Shown: positions 8,432 through 17,003 of the stretch, piece after piece | Numbering within the stretch: position 1 is the stretch's first letter | Layout of the letters: each line of letters opens with the position of its first letter | NCBI RefSeq assembly: GCF_010731655.1 | Contig: NZ_AP022619.1 | Location: 2,418,001-2,482,000, forward strand | Source: Mycobacterium paraseoulense | GTDB lineage: Bacteria > Actinomycetota > Actinomycetes > Mycobacteriales > Mycobacteriaceae | Direction of reading: 5' to 3' | Length of the DNA stretch: 64,000 nucleotides | Position numbers and translations under genes: made by a program | The notes under the pieces: model-generated | Databases searched by the model: none | What the model saw: only the letters and a program-made list of their open reading frames with translations | What the model was told of the DNA's origin: nothing

Positions 8432-9679
8432 ATGACGGCTGCGGCAGTGGATCTTTCCGATTCCGCCTTGTGGCGCAACGGATTTCCCGACGATCTGTTC
8501 ACGGAGCTGCGGCGCAGCCGGCCTATTTTCCGCCACGACGTGACCCCGGGCGTCACCGCCCTGTTCCCCGGGGGTGCGCAACGCGGGTTCTGGGTGACCA
8601 CCAAGCACCGGCACACGGTCCGGCTACATCGTGATGTCGACTCCTTTACCGCGGTCGACGGCCCACTCATCCAGTCGGTCGGGATGTTCGCCTCGTACCC
8701 GACCATCATCAACATGGACCCGCCCGAGCTGAACAAGCGCCGCAAGCTCATCTCGAACGCGTTCAATCCCCGCGCGATCGCCAAACTCGAGGACGGCATC
8801 CGGGCGCGGGCCGCGCGCATGATCGACCACTTGCTTGCCCAGGACGGCGGCGACTGGATCGACGACGTCGCCGACGCCCTGCCGATGACGGTCATCGGCG
8901 ACATCATCGGCATACCGGACGAAGACCGGCCACGAATCTTCGATTGCCTGGACGGCATCCTGAAGGCCAACGCGGCCGGAGCCCGGCCCAGGTGGCAGGA
9001 CTATACCGATCTCTATGCCACCATCTTCGGCTACGCGATGGAGCTGACCGCAGAGAAGCGGCGCAATCCCGCCGATGACATCTGGAGCACGCTGGCGACT
9101 GCCGTCATCACCGGCGAAGACGGAGAGCAGTTCAGCCTGCCCGCAAACGAACTCGAGTTCTTTTTCTTCGTGCTGGCGTTCGCCGGCAGCGACACCACCA
9201 AGAATGCGCTCGCCATCGGGCTACAGGCGTTTGTGGAGAACCCGGATCAGATCGAGCGTTATCGCGAGCAGGAGGCGCTGCGGCCCAGCGCCGTCGAGGA
9301 GGTGCTGCGCTGGGCCTCGCCGGTCGCCTACTGGACGCGCACCGCGAAGGTCGATGTCGAGATGGATGGCCAGCACATCGCGAAGGGCGAGCGGGTGGTG
9401 TCGATGCTGCGTTCGGCCAACCGCGACGAGGAGGTGTTCGAATCGCCGTTCACCTTCGACATCGGCCGGCAGCCCAACCCGCAGGTGGCCTTTGGGGGCG
9501 GCGGGCCACATCACTGTCTGGGCGCCATGCTGGCTCGCGCGGAGCTCCGCGCGGTATTCGACGAACTGTTGTTGCGCTGCGACGACATCGAACTCGGCCC
9601 GGCCAAGGTCGCCTATCCGAACCTGACCACCAACATGTCGATCTACGACGAGATGCCGATATCGCTCACCGAGCGCTAA
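8432..9679 (+). CDS. Cytochrome P450
   Basis: The protein is 415 residues long with no membrane anchor, as usual for soluble bacterial P450s. The oxygen-activating I-helix motif is FAGSDTTKN, the ExxR pair lies in EEVLR, and the heme ligand is Cys362 in FGGGGPHHCLG. It should hydroxylate a hydrophobic substrate with electrons from a ferredoxin. The convergent 3Fe-4S-type ferredoxin directly downstream is the obvious candidate partner. ATG 8432 has GGAG 6 bases upstream; a TTG at 8426 in the same frame is an alternative. Confidence 0.93.
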   Translation: MTAAAVDLSDSALWRNGFPDDLFTELRRSRPIFRHDVTPGVTALFPGGAQRGFWVTTKHRHTVRLHRDVDSFTAVDGPLIQSVGMFASYPTIINMDPPELNKRRKLISNAFNPRAIAKLEDGIRARAARMIDHLLAQDGGDWIDDVADALPMTVIGDIIGIPDEDRPRIFDCLDGILKANAAGARPRWQDYTDLYATIFGYAMELTAEKRRNPADDIWSTLATAVITGEDGEQFSLPANELEFFFFVLAFAGSDTTKNALAIGLQAFVENPDQIERYREQEALRPSAVEEVLRWASPVAYWTRTAKVDVEMDGQHIAKGERVVSMLRSANRDEEVFESPFTFDIGRQPNPQVAFGGGGPHHCLGAMLARAELRAVFDELLLRCDDIELGPAKVAYPNLTTNMSIYDEMPISLTER

Positions 9680-9867
9680 TCCGTGAGCCGCAGCGCCGCC
9701 TTGGGGCACTGGTCCACTGCAGCGCGCACGTCGATCTCCAGCCGCGCCGGCACGGGGCCATCCGCGATCTGCACCACGTCCTCGTCCCCCAGTTCGAAAA
9801 CCTCCGGCGCCAGCGATTCGCAGAAGCCGTTGGCCTCGCAAAGGTTTTCGTCAACTGTCACGCGCAT
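9676..9867 (-). CDS. Small ferredoxin, 3Fe-4S type
   Basis: The protein is 63 residues long and acidic, with Cys10-x5-Cys16 and Cys54-Pro. That is the three-Cys pattern of [3Fe-4S] ferredoxins that serve actinobacterial P450s. It lies 18 bp downstream of the CoA-transferase gene on the same strand. It converges with the P450 with a 4-bp overlap. It likely delivers electrons to that P450 or to others in the region; the matching reductase is not in the window. Confidence 0.9.
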   Translation of the reverse strand: MRVTVDENLCEANGFCESLAPEVFELGDEDVVQIADGPVPARLEIDVRAAVDQCPKAALRLTD

Positions 9868-9885
9868 CAGATGCCCTCCACTTCT

Positions 9886-12285
9886 CTAAAGGCCCTTGGG
9901 TCGGGTCCCGATCACCCCACTGGTTGCGAGGCTCGTCAGTTCTTCGTCGGTCAGCCCGCACCGATCTCGGAGTATCTCTTCATTGTGCTCGCCCAATCGC
10001 GGCGGTGGCCGCAGCAGCCACTCGTTCTGGCCGGCAAGCCGGGCGAACGGTGGGCAGGGATAGAGGCCCACTCCGGTGCTCGGGTGATGCAGCGCCTCGA
10101 GGAACCCGCGGTGCCGTAGTTGGGGGTTATCGGTGACCAATGAGGGCGACACCACCGGTGCGGCGGGGATGCCGGCGGCGGCCAATCGTTGCACCGTCGG
10201 GTCGAGGGGCTGACGGGCGAACCACTCCGCGAGCCGGCGATCCACCTCGTCGGCGCGCTGCCGCCGTGCCGCGACGGTGGACAGTTCCTCGTCGCACCAC
10301 GCCGGTCGACCCATCAGCTCGACCAGGGAACGCCACTGCCCGTCGGCACCAATGGTGACCGCGATCCAGTCGTCATCGCCGGCACACCGGTAGATGTTCT
10401 GGATCGAGTCACCGTGGCCCCGATTGCCCTGCCTGGTCAGGGTCGTCCCGAAGACCTCGGATTCGATCGCCTGGATCGCGGTGGCGTTCAGCACCGTTTC
10501 GAGCATCGGCAGCTCGACGAGCTGACCCGACCCGGTCCGTTCGGCGAAGTTCAGCGCCGCCAGCACCGCGAAGGCGGCGTGCACGCCGGCCAGCGGATCG
10601 CAGGCCCCCCGCGGGGCCACCGGCGGAGCGTCGGGCAGCCCGGTCACCCACGCCAGGCCGGCGATCTGCTCCATCGTGGGGGCGAATCCCACCCGATTTC
10701 GCCATGGCCCGTCCAGCCCGAACGCGGGCATCCGGGCGACCACGAGCCTGGGGTTGACGTTCAGCAACACGTCAGCGGTCAGGCCGAACTGGTCCATCAC
10801 CCTGGGCGAGAAGTTCTCGATCACCACGTCGGCGTCGGCGGCCATCTCGGTGAACAGGCGACGCCCGTCTTCGGAGCCCAGATCCAACGTCACCGAACGC
10901 TTGTTTGTGTTCATGGCGTGGAACACCCACCCGTACTCCCACCAATCGTCGACGTCGGTGCGCATGCCCCCCGAATATCGAATGCCGTCGGGTCGCTGGA
11001 TCGATTCCACCTTGACGACGTCGGCGCCGAACGCGGCCAACAGGTGTGTCGCCGCGGGACCGGCCCAGAAGGCGGTGAGGTCGACGATGCGCACACCGGT
11101 CAGGGGCAACCCTTGCGGCGCCCAATCTTCCCCGGACTCCCTTCGGCGCCAAGGGGTCTCATCGTTTGCCTCACCGAGGCCGGGGGTGCTCCCCGTCGGG
11201 GCGGGCGCGCACGCCGACATCAGCCACGGCGGGCGGGGCTGGTGAAAGCCGGCGGGGTTGTCGCCGAACGCCCCGCGCTGGGTCACGTACTCCATATCCC
11301 GGATCGTGGCGCCATTGCCCAGCGCCGCGATGGGCAACCGGAAGAGTTGGCCGAGCTCGACGATCTCCTCGACGGTCCGTTCGGCCAGCCATGGGCCGAT
11401 CTGTTCGCGGATCAGGTCACGGTAGGCCCACCGGCCGATCTGGAAGCGCAGCTGCTCGATCTCCTCGAGCTGGGGGCATTCGACCATCGCGCAGAAGTCG
11501 AGCCATTGCTGGCCGGTGACCATGGTGATCCCGACGTAGCCGTCCTTGGCGGGCTCGATCGACGGCACTTCGAGGGTGCGGCGGATGGGCGGTACCCGCA
11601 GCAGCTGGGAGTGCAGCCATTCGCTGCTCTGCATCGCGGTCAGCGCCTCGAGCATGGACAGGTCGAGGTGTTCGCCGGGCCCCCCAAGCTCGACGCGGCG
11701 GCGCACGGCCAGCGCGCCGAATGCGGCGTACACGCCGCCCATGTATTCCCCCAGGTCGCCGCCGATGGAGATCGGCGGCCCCGCGGGGTCGCCCCGGAAG
11801 CCGGGCGAGCCGGCCCACGCCTGCAGGGTGAATTCGCTGGCGGCCCTGTCGGCGTACGGGCCGGTCCAGCCGAAGTCGGAGATCGTGACGACGATCGTGC
11901 GCGGGGAGGCGGCCAGCAGCCGCTGCGGGTCGACACCCAGTGCCGCCGCGCGCGCCCGGCCGGCCGTGATGACGACGACGTCCGCGCCGGCGAGTAACTC
12001 AGGCAGCCGCGCCGGGCCCGAAGCATCTGGGGAATACGTCATGCTGCGCTTGCCGGCGTTGAGATACGCGAAAAACGGCGAGCTCGCCCCGCCCCGCACC
12101 GGCGATCCGGTGGCGGAGTAATGCCGAAGCCAATCCCCTTGCGGCGGCTCGATTTTGCACACCTGCGCGCCCGCGTCGGTCAGCAGCTTCCCACAGTAGC
12201 TGCCGGCTATCCGGTCACTGATCTCGATTACACGCAGGTCATGCAGCGGTGTGGGACGGCTGTCGGACCGCTCGCTCACTTGCAC
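9886..12285 (-). CDS. Fused two-domain family III (CaiB/BaiF) CoA-transferase
   Basis: The protein is 799 residues long, twice the normal family length. Two class III CoA-transferase domains run in tandem, about residues 13-360 and 395-790. Each begins with the family pattern (LRVIEISDRIAGSYCGKLL and VRIVDLTAFWAGPAATHLL). The catalytic Asp candidates are Asp177 in GGDLGEY and Asp563 in ACDPLAG. It should move CoA between acyl groups. The fusion probably folds as an internal pseudodimer, since family members interlock as dimers. It is divergent from the GntR regulator and shares operator candidate C. Confidence 0.88.
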   Translation of the reverse strand: MQVSERSDSRPTPLHDLRVIEISDRIAGSYCGKLLTDAGAQVCKIEPPQGDWLRHYSATGSPVRGGASSPFFAYLNAGKRSMTYSPDASGPARLPELLAGADVVVITAGRARAAALGVDPQRLLAASPRTIVVTISDFGWTGPYADRAASEFTLQAWAGSPGFRGDPAGPPISIGGDLGEYMGGVYAAFGALAVRRRVELGGPGEHLDLSMLEALTAMQSSEWLHSQLLRVPPIRRTLEVPSIEPAKDGYVGITMVTGQQWLDFCAMVECPQLEEIEQLRFQIGRWAYRDLIREQIGPWLAERTVEEIVELGQLFRLPIAALGNGATIRDMEYVTQRGAFGDNPAGFHQPRPPWLMSACAPAPTGSTPGLGEANDETPWRRRESGEDWAPQGLPLTGVRIVDLTAFWAGPAATHLLAAFGADVVKVESIQRPDGIRYSGGMRTDVDDWWEYGWVFHAMNTNKRSVTLDLGSEDGRRLFTEMAADADVVIENFSPRVMDQFGLTADVLLNVNPRLVVARMPAFGLDGPWRNRVGFAPTMEQIAGLAWVTGLPDAPPVAPRGACDPLAGVHAAFAVLAALNFAERTGSGQLVELPMLETVLNATAIQAIESEVFGTTLTRQGNRGHGDSIQNIYRCAGDDDWIAVTIGADGQWRSLVELMGRPAWCDEELSTVAARRQRADEVDRRLAEWFARQPLDPTVQRLAAAGIPAAPVVSPSLVTDNPQLRHRGFLEALHHPSTGVGLYPCPPFARLAGQNEWLLRPPPRLGEHNEEILRDRCGLTDEELTSLATSGVIGTRPKGL

Positions 12286-12313
12286 CCGCCCTCCCGATCG
12301 GCGCGCGATCGAA

Positions 12314-12344
12314 GAAGCTATTTATACCATTACTGCTAAAATAG
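12314..12344. promoter_or_regulatory. Operator candidate C at the GntR/CoA-transferase divergent promoter
   Basis: AGCTATTT (12314-12321) and AAATAGCT (12337-12344) form a perfect 8-bp inverted repeat with a 15-bp spacer. Within it, 12316-12335 aligns with the cluster motif at about 15 of 20 positions, and the site at 46327 is its closest relative. It lies 34-64 bp upstream of the GntR start, suggesting autoregulation. Confidence 0.6.
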
Positions 12345-12377
12345 CTAAGCCAGCGAGATGCTTGTATCGAGGATCGG

Positions 12378-13199
12378 ATGACCGCCTTGGGAATTGGGCA
12401 GGACGCCCGTCGCCGATTGTCGGCGCCGCGGATCGCAGAAATCGTAGCCGACGAGTTGCGCCGCCAGATCATCAACGGCGAGCTCGCCGACGGCGACCTC
12501 TTGCCGCGTCAAGAGGTGCTCGTCGAACAGTTCAACGTGAGTTTGGTTTCGCTGCGAGAGGCGCTGCGGATTCTGGAAACCGAGGGGCTGGTGTCGGTGC
12601 GGCGGGGCAACCGCGGCGGGGCTGTCGTGCATGCCCCGGCGAAGACCAGCGCCGCGTACATGCTGGGGTTGTTGCTGCAGAGCGAGTCCGTCGCGGTGGC
12701 CGATCTCGGCATGGCGTTGCAGGAACTCGAGCCCGCATGCGCCGCACTGGCCGCGCGGCGGCCAGACCGGGCGGACACTTTGGTCCCGGAACTCAACCGG
12801 ATCAACGACTCCATGGCCGAAAACATCGAGGACGGCGGTCTGTTCACCGAAATCGGCCGGGAATTCCATGATCTCGTCGTGCGCGGCTGCGGAAATCACA
12901 CCATCATCGCGGTGGTCGGCAGCTTGGAGTCGCTGTGGACCAGCCACGAACAACAGTGGGCGGACGAGAGCGCGGCGCGCGGCACCTACCCCTCATTGGC
13001 GCAGCGCCGTGCGGTGCTCAGCACCCACGTCAAGCTGACCGAGACCATCGCTGAGGGTGACGTCGACCGGGCACGCCGCATCGCCGGTCGCCATCTCGCC
13101 GACACCCAGACCTATGTGCTCTCCGATCGGTCCGATCAACGAATCCATGCGCTGTCGCCGCAAGCGTTGTCGCGCACGCGCGATTTCCGGCAACCGTAA
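12378..13199 (+). CDS. GntR/FadR-family transcriptional regulator (FCD domain)
   Basis: The protein is 273 residues long. A winged helix-turn-helix of the GntR type spans about residues 12-80 (ADELRRQIINGELADGDLLP, then LREALRILETEGLVSVRRG). An all-helical FCD effector domain with His-rich metal or ligand positions covers the rest. FadR-family FCD regulators typically bind acyl-CoAs, organic acids or other pathway intermediates and release DNA. It starts at ATG 12378 after a GAGG site. It is the only regulator in the left catabolic block and has the shared AT-rich motif in its own promoter, so it is the best candidate for the regulon's controller. Confidence 0.92.
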   Translation: MTALGIGQDARRRLSAPRIAEIVADELRRQIINGELADGDLLPRQEVLVEQFNVSLVSLREALRILETEGLVSVRRGNRGGAVVHAPAKTSAAYMLGLLLQSESVAVADLGMALQELEPACAALAARRPDRADTLVPELNRINDSMAENIEDGGLFTEIGREFHDLVVRGCGNHTIIAVVGSLESLWTSHEQQWADESAARGTYPSLAQRRAVLSTHVKLTETIAEGDVDRARRIAGRHLADTQTYVLSDRSDQRIHALSPQALSRTRDFRQP

Positions 13200-13208
13200 G
13201 AGCACCCG

Positions 13209-13928
13209 TTGAGAACCGCATTGGTCACCGGCGGCAGCGGCGGGATCGGAAAAGGGTGCGGCCGCAAGTTGGTCGAGCTCGGTTACGACGTGGTGCTTGC
13301 GGCGCGTCGTGAGGCGCCGTTGCGGGCGGCCGCCGAGGAGATCGGTGCGCGCCATGTTGTGGCCGATGCGTCGGATCCGGACGGGTTCGCCGCCGCGACA
13401 AGCGCATTGGAGACGATCGACCTCGTCGTCCATGCCGCCGGCACGCTGGGCGGGACGTACGCGCGCAAACAGACTTTCGAGCAATGGCGAACCATCATCT
13501 CGGCCAACCTGGATTCGTGCTTCGTGGTGACGGCCGCCGCACTGCCGAGGATGCGCGCGGGCTCGCGGTTCGTGTTCATCTCCTCCTCGGCTGCGCACGA
13601 ACCGATGATGGCGCGGACCGCCTACTCGGCGTCGAAGGCCGGCATGAACGCATTCGCCCGGGCCTTGGCGCTGGAAGTCGACCGCGACGGCATCGCCGTC
13701 CACATCGTCACGCCCGGTCCCGTGGAAACCGAGATGCTGCAGGACGTGCCTTTCGAGATGTACGCGATTCGGGTCTCGGATGTGGCGGACGCGGTCGCCT
13801 GGCTGGACACCGTCGACCCGTCGGTCGACCTGCCGGAGATCCGGCTGAGCGCGGTGCAGCGGGGGCCGTTCGCCCGGCCGCCGGTCGTGCCTACGGAAGC
13901 CCGTCGCCGGAGGCAGCGAACGCCTTGA
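13209..13928 (+). CDS. Short-chain dehydrogenase/reductase
   Basis: The protein is 239 residues long. The cofactor motif TGGSGGIG begins at residue 7, so the start must be TTG 13209; no ATG fits. The active site YSASK and an upstream Ser in ISSSA complete the SDR triad. The NAA(N) motif reads VHAAG. It is expected to oxidise or reduce a hydroxyl or keto group. It follows the GntR gene by 9 bp, probably in one transcript, and overlaps the convergent LLM gene by 38 bp. Confidence 0.88.
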   Translation: MRTALVTGGSGGIGKGCGRKLVELGYDVVLAARREAPLRAAAEEIGARHVVADASDPDGFAAATSALETIDLVVHAAGTLGGTYARKQTFEQWRTIISANLDSCFVVTAAALPRMRAGSRFVFISSSAAHEPMMARTAYSASKAGMNAFARALALEVDRDGIAVHIVTPGPVETEMLQDVPFEMYAIRVSDVADAVAWLDTVDPSVDLPEIRLSAVQRGPFARPPVVPTEARRRRQRTP

Positions 13929-14763
13929 TCACCGTCTCGCCGAATTCCTGTAGGGAGTCGGCGACGGCGAAGTCGGCGAACCACACGTAGAACCGCTCGA
14001 CACCCTGAGCGGCCAGACCGGTGAAATGTGCGATCAACTCGCCGGCGTCGCCGCAGACCAGTCCCGACCCCAGGTTGCCGAATCGGCGGGTGCTGACCTC
14101 GCGCACTTTGTCCGGGTCGCCGCCCGCGCGGACGAATCCCACCATCTGCTGCACCGACACCCGGGCCGTCCCCGCGGCTTGGGCCAGCTTGGGCAACTTG
14201 TCGAGGTGGTTGGCCGGCACATTCCACCAATCCGCATATTTGCGAACGAGTTCCATCATCCGGGGGCCGGTGCCACCCAGGACCAGCGGTATCGGGCGTG
14301 ACCGCCGCGGAGATTGCACAACCTCGCCGGCTTGCGCGTCGTCGCCCCAGTACTGCCTGATCAACTCGAGGTGACGCCCGAGTCGCTCCACCCTGGCCAC
14401 CGGATCGCGCTGGCCGACATCGAATCTGGTGAACTCCGCGGGCCAGGACCCCGAACCGAGCCCCAGATCGAATCTGCCCTCCGATGCGTCCGACAACGTG
14501 ACAGCTTGCTTGGCCAGCACGGCGGGGTGGCGAAACGCGTCACACAGCACCAGGTGGCCGATCCGCAGCCGCTCCGTCTTGGCCGCCACCCAGCCGGCGA
14601 TGCCCATTGCCTCCCAGATGCTTTCATCGGGAAGGCCCGGCGCCTCGAGGTGATCGATGAACGCCATGCCGTCGAAGCCACTGGCCTCGGCGTGGTGCGC
14701 GCGCGCAGCGATGTCGGCCACCGACAGCCGCACCTGCGGCAGGAACAAGTACCACTCGACCAT
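13891..14763 (-). CDS. LLM-class (F420-dependent-type) oxidoreductase
   Basis: The protein is 290 residues long with the bacterial luciferase-like TIM-barrel pattern: AEASGFDGMAFIDHL near the start, RLRIGHLVLCDAFRHPAVLAK, and GRFDLGLGSGSW. In mycobacteria most such proteins use coenzyme F420. The reaction may be oxidation of an alcohol or reduction of an enone, but this cannot be read from the sequence. It is transcribed divergently from the acyl-CoA dehydrogenase operon, with operator candidate D between them. Confidence 0.85.
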   Translation of the reverse strand: MVEWYLFLPQVRLSVADIAARAHHAEASGFDGMAFIDHLEAPGLPDESIWEAMGIAGWVAAKTERLRIGHLVLCDAFRHPAVLAKQAVTLSDASEGRFDLGLGSGSWPAEFTRFDVGQRDPVARVERLGRHLELIRQYWGDDAQAGEVVQSPRRSRPIPLVLGGTGPRMMELVRKYADWWNVPANHLDKLPKLAQAAGTARVSVQQMVGFVRAGGDPDKVREVSTRRFGNLGSGLVCGDAGELIAHFTGLAAQGVERFYVWFADFAVADSLQEFGETVIKAFAASGDGLP

Positions 14764-14816
14764 GCAGCCACCTATGCGTATGTTCCCGTGCGATTGCGAA
14801 CCGGGGCGCTAGTTTA

Positions 14817-14836
14817 CTATTTTTATTATGTTAGGG
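14817..14836. promoter_or_regulatory. Operator candidate D (cluster motif)
   Basis: CTATTTTTATTATGTTAGGG lies in the 78-bp divergent promoter between the LLM gene (start 14763) and the acyl-CoA dehydrogenase operon (start 14842). It matches the cluster motif at about 18 of 20 positions. It ends only 5 bp before the ATG at 14842, so bound protein would block transcription or initiation directly. Confidence 0.6.
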
Positions 14837-14841
14837 GTCTT

Positions 14842-15909
14842 ATGGATGTCGCATTGAACTCGGAGCAGCTGTCGCTGCGCGACACCGTGCGCGACATCCT
14901 GCGTACGGAGTGTCCACCCGATGCGGCCCGGCAAGCGATGACGGATCCGGAGCGCTGGCGCGCGCTGTGGAAGACGGTCGTCGACCTCGGCTGGACCGAG
15001 CTTGCCCACACCGGCGACTACGGGCCGGTTGAGCTGGCGGTGGTGCTCGAGGAATGCGGCGCTTCGATCGCGCCGATCCCGCTGCTGAGCTGTGTCGGGC
15101 TGGCCGCTGGCGCATTGCGGGGCACCGACCTCGACGCGGTTCTCGACGACATCGCGGGCGGCGCCGTCGCCACTCTGGCCGTGCACGCCAAAGGCTCTAG
15201 GCTGCCCGGGGCGCCGATGACACTGCGCGGCGGACGCCTGCGGGGGCGGGCGGTCGGTGTCCCGAACCTGTCCCGCGCCGATCTCCTCGTCACGCTGGCG
15301 CGGGACGACACGGCCCCCAACGGCACAGTGGTGGCGGTCGCGCGCTGCGGCGACGGGGTGAGCGTGATCGCGGGCGAGTCGACCGATCCCGCGCACCCGC
15401 TCGCAGACGTCGAGGTCGACGCCGAACCAGTGGCCGCCGCGCCCGTCGAAATCGAAACGGCGTTGACACCGCCATTGGTGGCCGCCGCTGCCGACCTGGT
15501 CGGCGTGGCCCGTGCCGCGCTGCACCGCTCCGTCGAACACGCGAAGACGCGTCGCCAGTTCGGCACGCCGATCGGCGCGTTCCAGGGGATCAAACACGCG
15601 CTCGCCGAGAACTACGTCGGCTTGGAGCGCGCCCGTAGCCTCACCTACGCCGCGGCCGCCCGCCTGCACGATCCGACCACGGCCCCCGCCGATGCCTGGA
15701 CCAGCGCGGCGCTCGCCAAGGCGGCAGCCGGCGATGCTGCCGTGAATTGCGCGAGAACCGCGGTGCAGGTGCACGGCGCGCTCGGACAGACCTGGGAGCA
15801 CGACGCCCACCTGTACGTCCGGCACGCCTGGCAGGCCGCCGCAGTGCTGGGAGACAGCCGGGCGCTCTACCACGAGGTGGGTCGCCGTTTCGCAGGAAGC
15901 GCGAAATGA
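14842..15909 (+). CDS. Acyl-CoA dehydrogenase subunit, beta-like (no helix-G Glu seen)
   Basis: The protein is 355 residues long. The C-terminal ACAD domain is clear (TRRQFGTPIGAFQGIKHALAE, then VQVHGALGQTWEHDAHLYVR). The N-terminal and middle domains are divergent, and the helix-G region lacks the Glu found in the partner. This matches the non-catalytic but FAD-contacting subunit of mycobacterial heterotetrameric dehydrogenases (FadE26-27 and FadE28-29 types). The ATG at 14842 is chosen over a long open upstream frame because it lies just after the promoter. A 4-bp ATGA overlap joins it to the next subunit. Confidence 0.82.
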   Translation: MDVALNSEQLSLRDTVRDILRTECPPDAARQAMTDPERWRALWKTVVDLGWTELAHTGDYGPVELAVVLEECGASIAPIPLLSCVGLAAGALRGTDLDAVLDDIAGGAVATLAVHAKGSRLPGAPMTLRGGRLRGRAVGVPNLSRADLLVTLARDDTAPNGTVVAVARCGDGVSVIAGESTDPAHPLADVEVDAEPVAAAPVEIETALTPPLVAAAADLVGVARAALHRSVEHAKTRRQFGTPIGAFQGIKHALAENYVGLERARSLTYAAAARLHDPTTAPADAWTSAALAKAAAGDAAVNCARTAVQVHGALGQTWEHDAHLYVRHAWQAAAVLGDSRALYHEVGRRFAGSAK

Positions 15910-17003
15910 CTTCGCCGACACGGGAATTCGGCGTCTGGCTGAACGATTTCCTGCCGAATGACTATTACGCGAACTATCGGCAATACCGCTGGGACCTCGA
16001 GCTGCGCCGTGACTACCAGCGGGCGGCCTTCGAGGCCGGCTGGATACAGCCGACCTGGCCGCGCGAGCACGGCGGCCGGTCGCTGGGTTTGCGGGACGCG
16101 ATGGAAGTCAGGATCGAGGCGGCGCTGCGGTCTGCGCCCAAGCTGCCCAACATCGCCGGCCCCAACGTGGCCGCACCCGGGATCCGGCAATTCGGGACGC
16201 CCGACCAGATCGACCGCCTTCTGGTTCCGCTGCTGCGCGGTGACGAATGGTGGGCGCTGGGCATGTCCGAGCCGGAGGCCGGGTCGGATTTCGCCGGCCT
16301 GCGCACGCGGGCCGAGCGCGACGGGGACGTCTTCCGGGTGAACGGCCACAAGATCTGGACCACCCAAGCCCACGAGTCGCGGTGGTGCACCCTGTATGCC
16401 CGCACCGACCCGGAGGCGCCGAAACACCGGGGCATCTCCTGCCTCATTCTCGACCTGCACTCGCCGGGCGTGCGGATCGATCCCATCCGGATGGCCTCGA
16501 TCTCCGACGAGACATTCTGCGAGGTCTTCCTCGACGACGTCGAGGTGCCCGCCGACAACCTCCTCGGGCCGCTGCACGGCGGGTGGAATGTCGCCTTGTC
16601 CTCGCTGCACCACGAACGCCAGATGATCTGGATCATGAACTGGGTCGAGATCAAGCGCGGACTCGACGCGGTACGCAGAGCGCAGCCGACGGCGGATATC
16701 TGCACCGAGCTCGGTTCGCTGCTGGCCGACGCCGAAGCGTTGCGGGCCACCGGATACCGTGCCCTGGGTAACGAACTGGCGGGACGACCGAGTCCCGAAG
16801 CCGACACCATGAAGCTGCTCGGATCGGTTACCTTGCAACGTGTTTGGGAGCTCGCGGCCGACGCCGGCGGAATGCAGTCGCTCAGCGACTTAGACCTGCT
16901 CTTCGAGCGCCAGGACGCGCTGGCCGCGACGATCTACGGCGGGACATCGGAGGTCCAGCGCAACATCATCGCCGAGCGGCTGCTCGGGTTGCCGAAGGGA
17001 TGA
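15906..17003 (+). CDS. Acyl-CoA dehydrogenase subunit, alpha-like
   Basis: The protein is 365 residues long. It has the N-terminal pattern GWIQPTWPREHGG, the FAD/substrate loop GMSEPEAGSDFAGLRT, WTTQAH, and the C-terminal YGGTSEVQRNIIAERLLG. A Glu sits in the helix-G-like segment LHHERQM, the likely catalytic base, since the classic YEGT Glu is replaced by Gly. It probably pairs with the upstream subunit as an alpha2beta2 dehydrogenase that unsaturates a bulky acyl-CoA. ATG 15906 and TGA 15907-15909 overlap; another ATGA overlap follows at 17000. Confidence 0.87.
   Translation: MTSPTREFGVWLNDFLPNDYYANYRQYRWDLELRRDYQRAAFEAGWIQPTWPREHGGRSLGLRDAMEVRIEAALRSAPKLPNIAGPNVAAPGIRQFGTPDQIDRLLVPLLRGDEWWALGMSEPEAGSDFAGLRTRAERDGDVFRVNGHKIWTTQAHESRWCTLYARTDPEAPKHRGISCLILDLHSPGVRIDPIRMASISDETFCEVFLDDVEVPADNLLGPLHGGWNVALSSLHHERQMIWIMNWVEIKRGLDAVRRAQPTADICTELGSLLADAEALRATGYRALGNELAGRPSPEADTMKLLGSVTLQRVWELAADAGGMQSLSDLDLLFERQDALAATIYGGTSEVQRNIIAERLLGLPKG

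Noticed and set aside
14314..14841. Long open frame continuous with the first acyl-CoA dehydrogenase
   Set aside because: It is antisense to the LLM gene, has no family resemblance and crosses the promoter; the domain begins at 14842.
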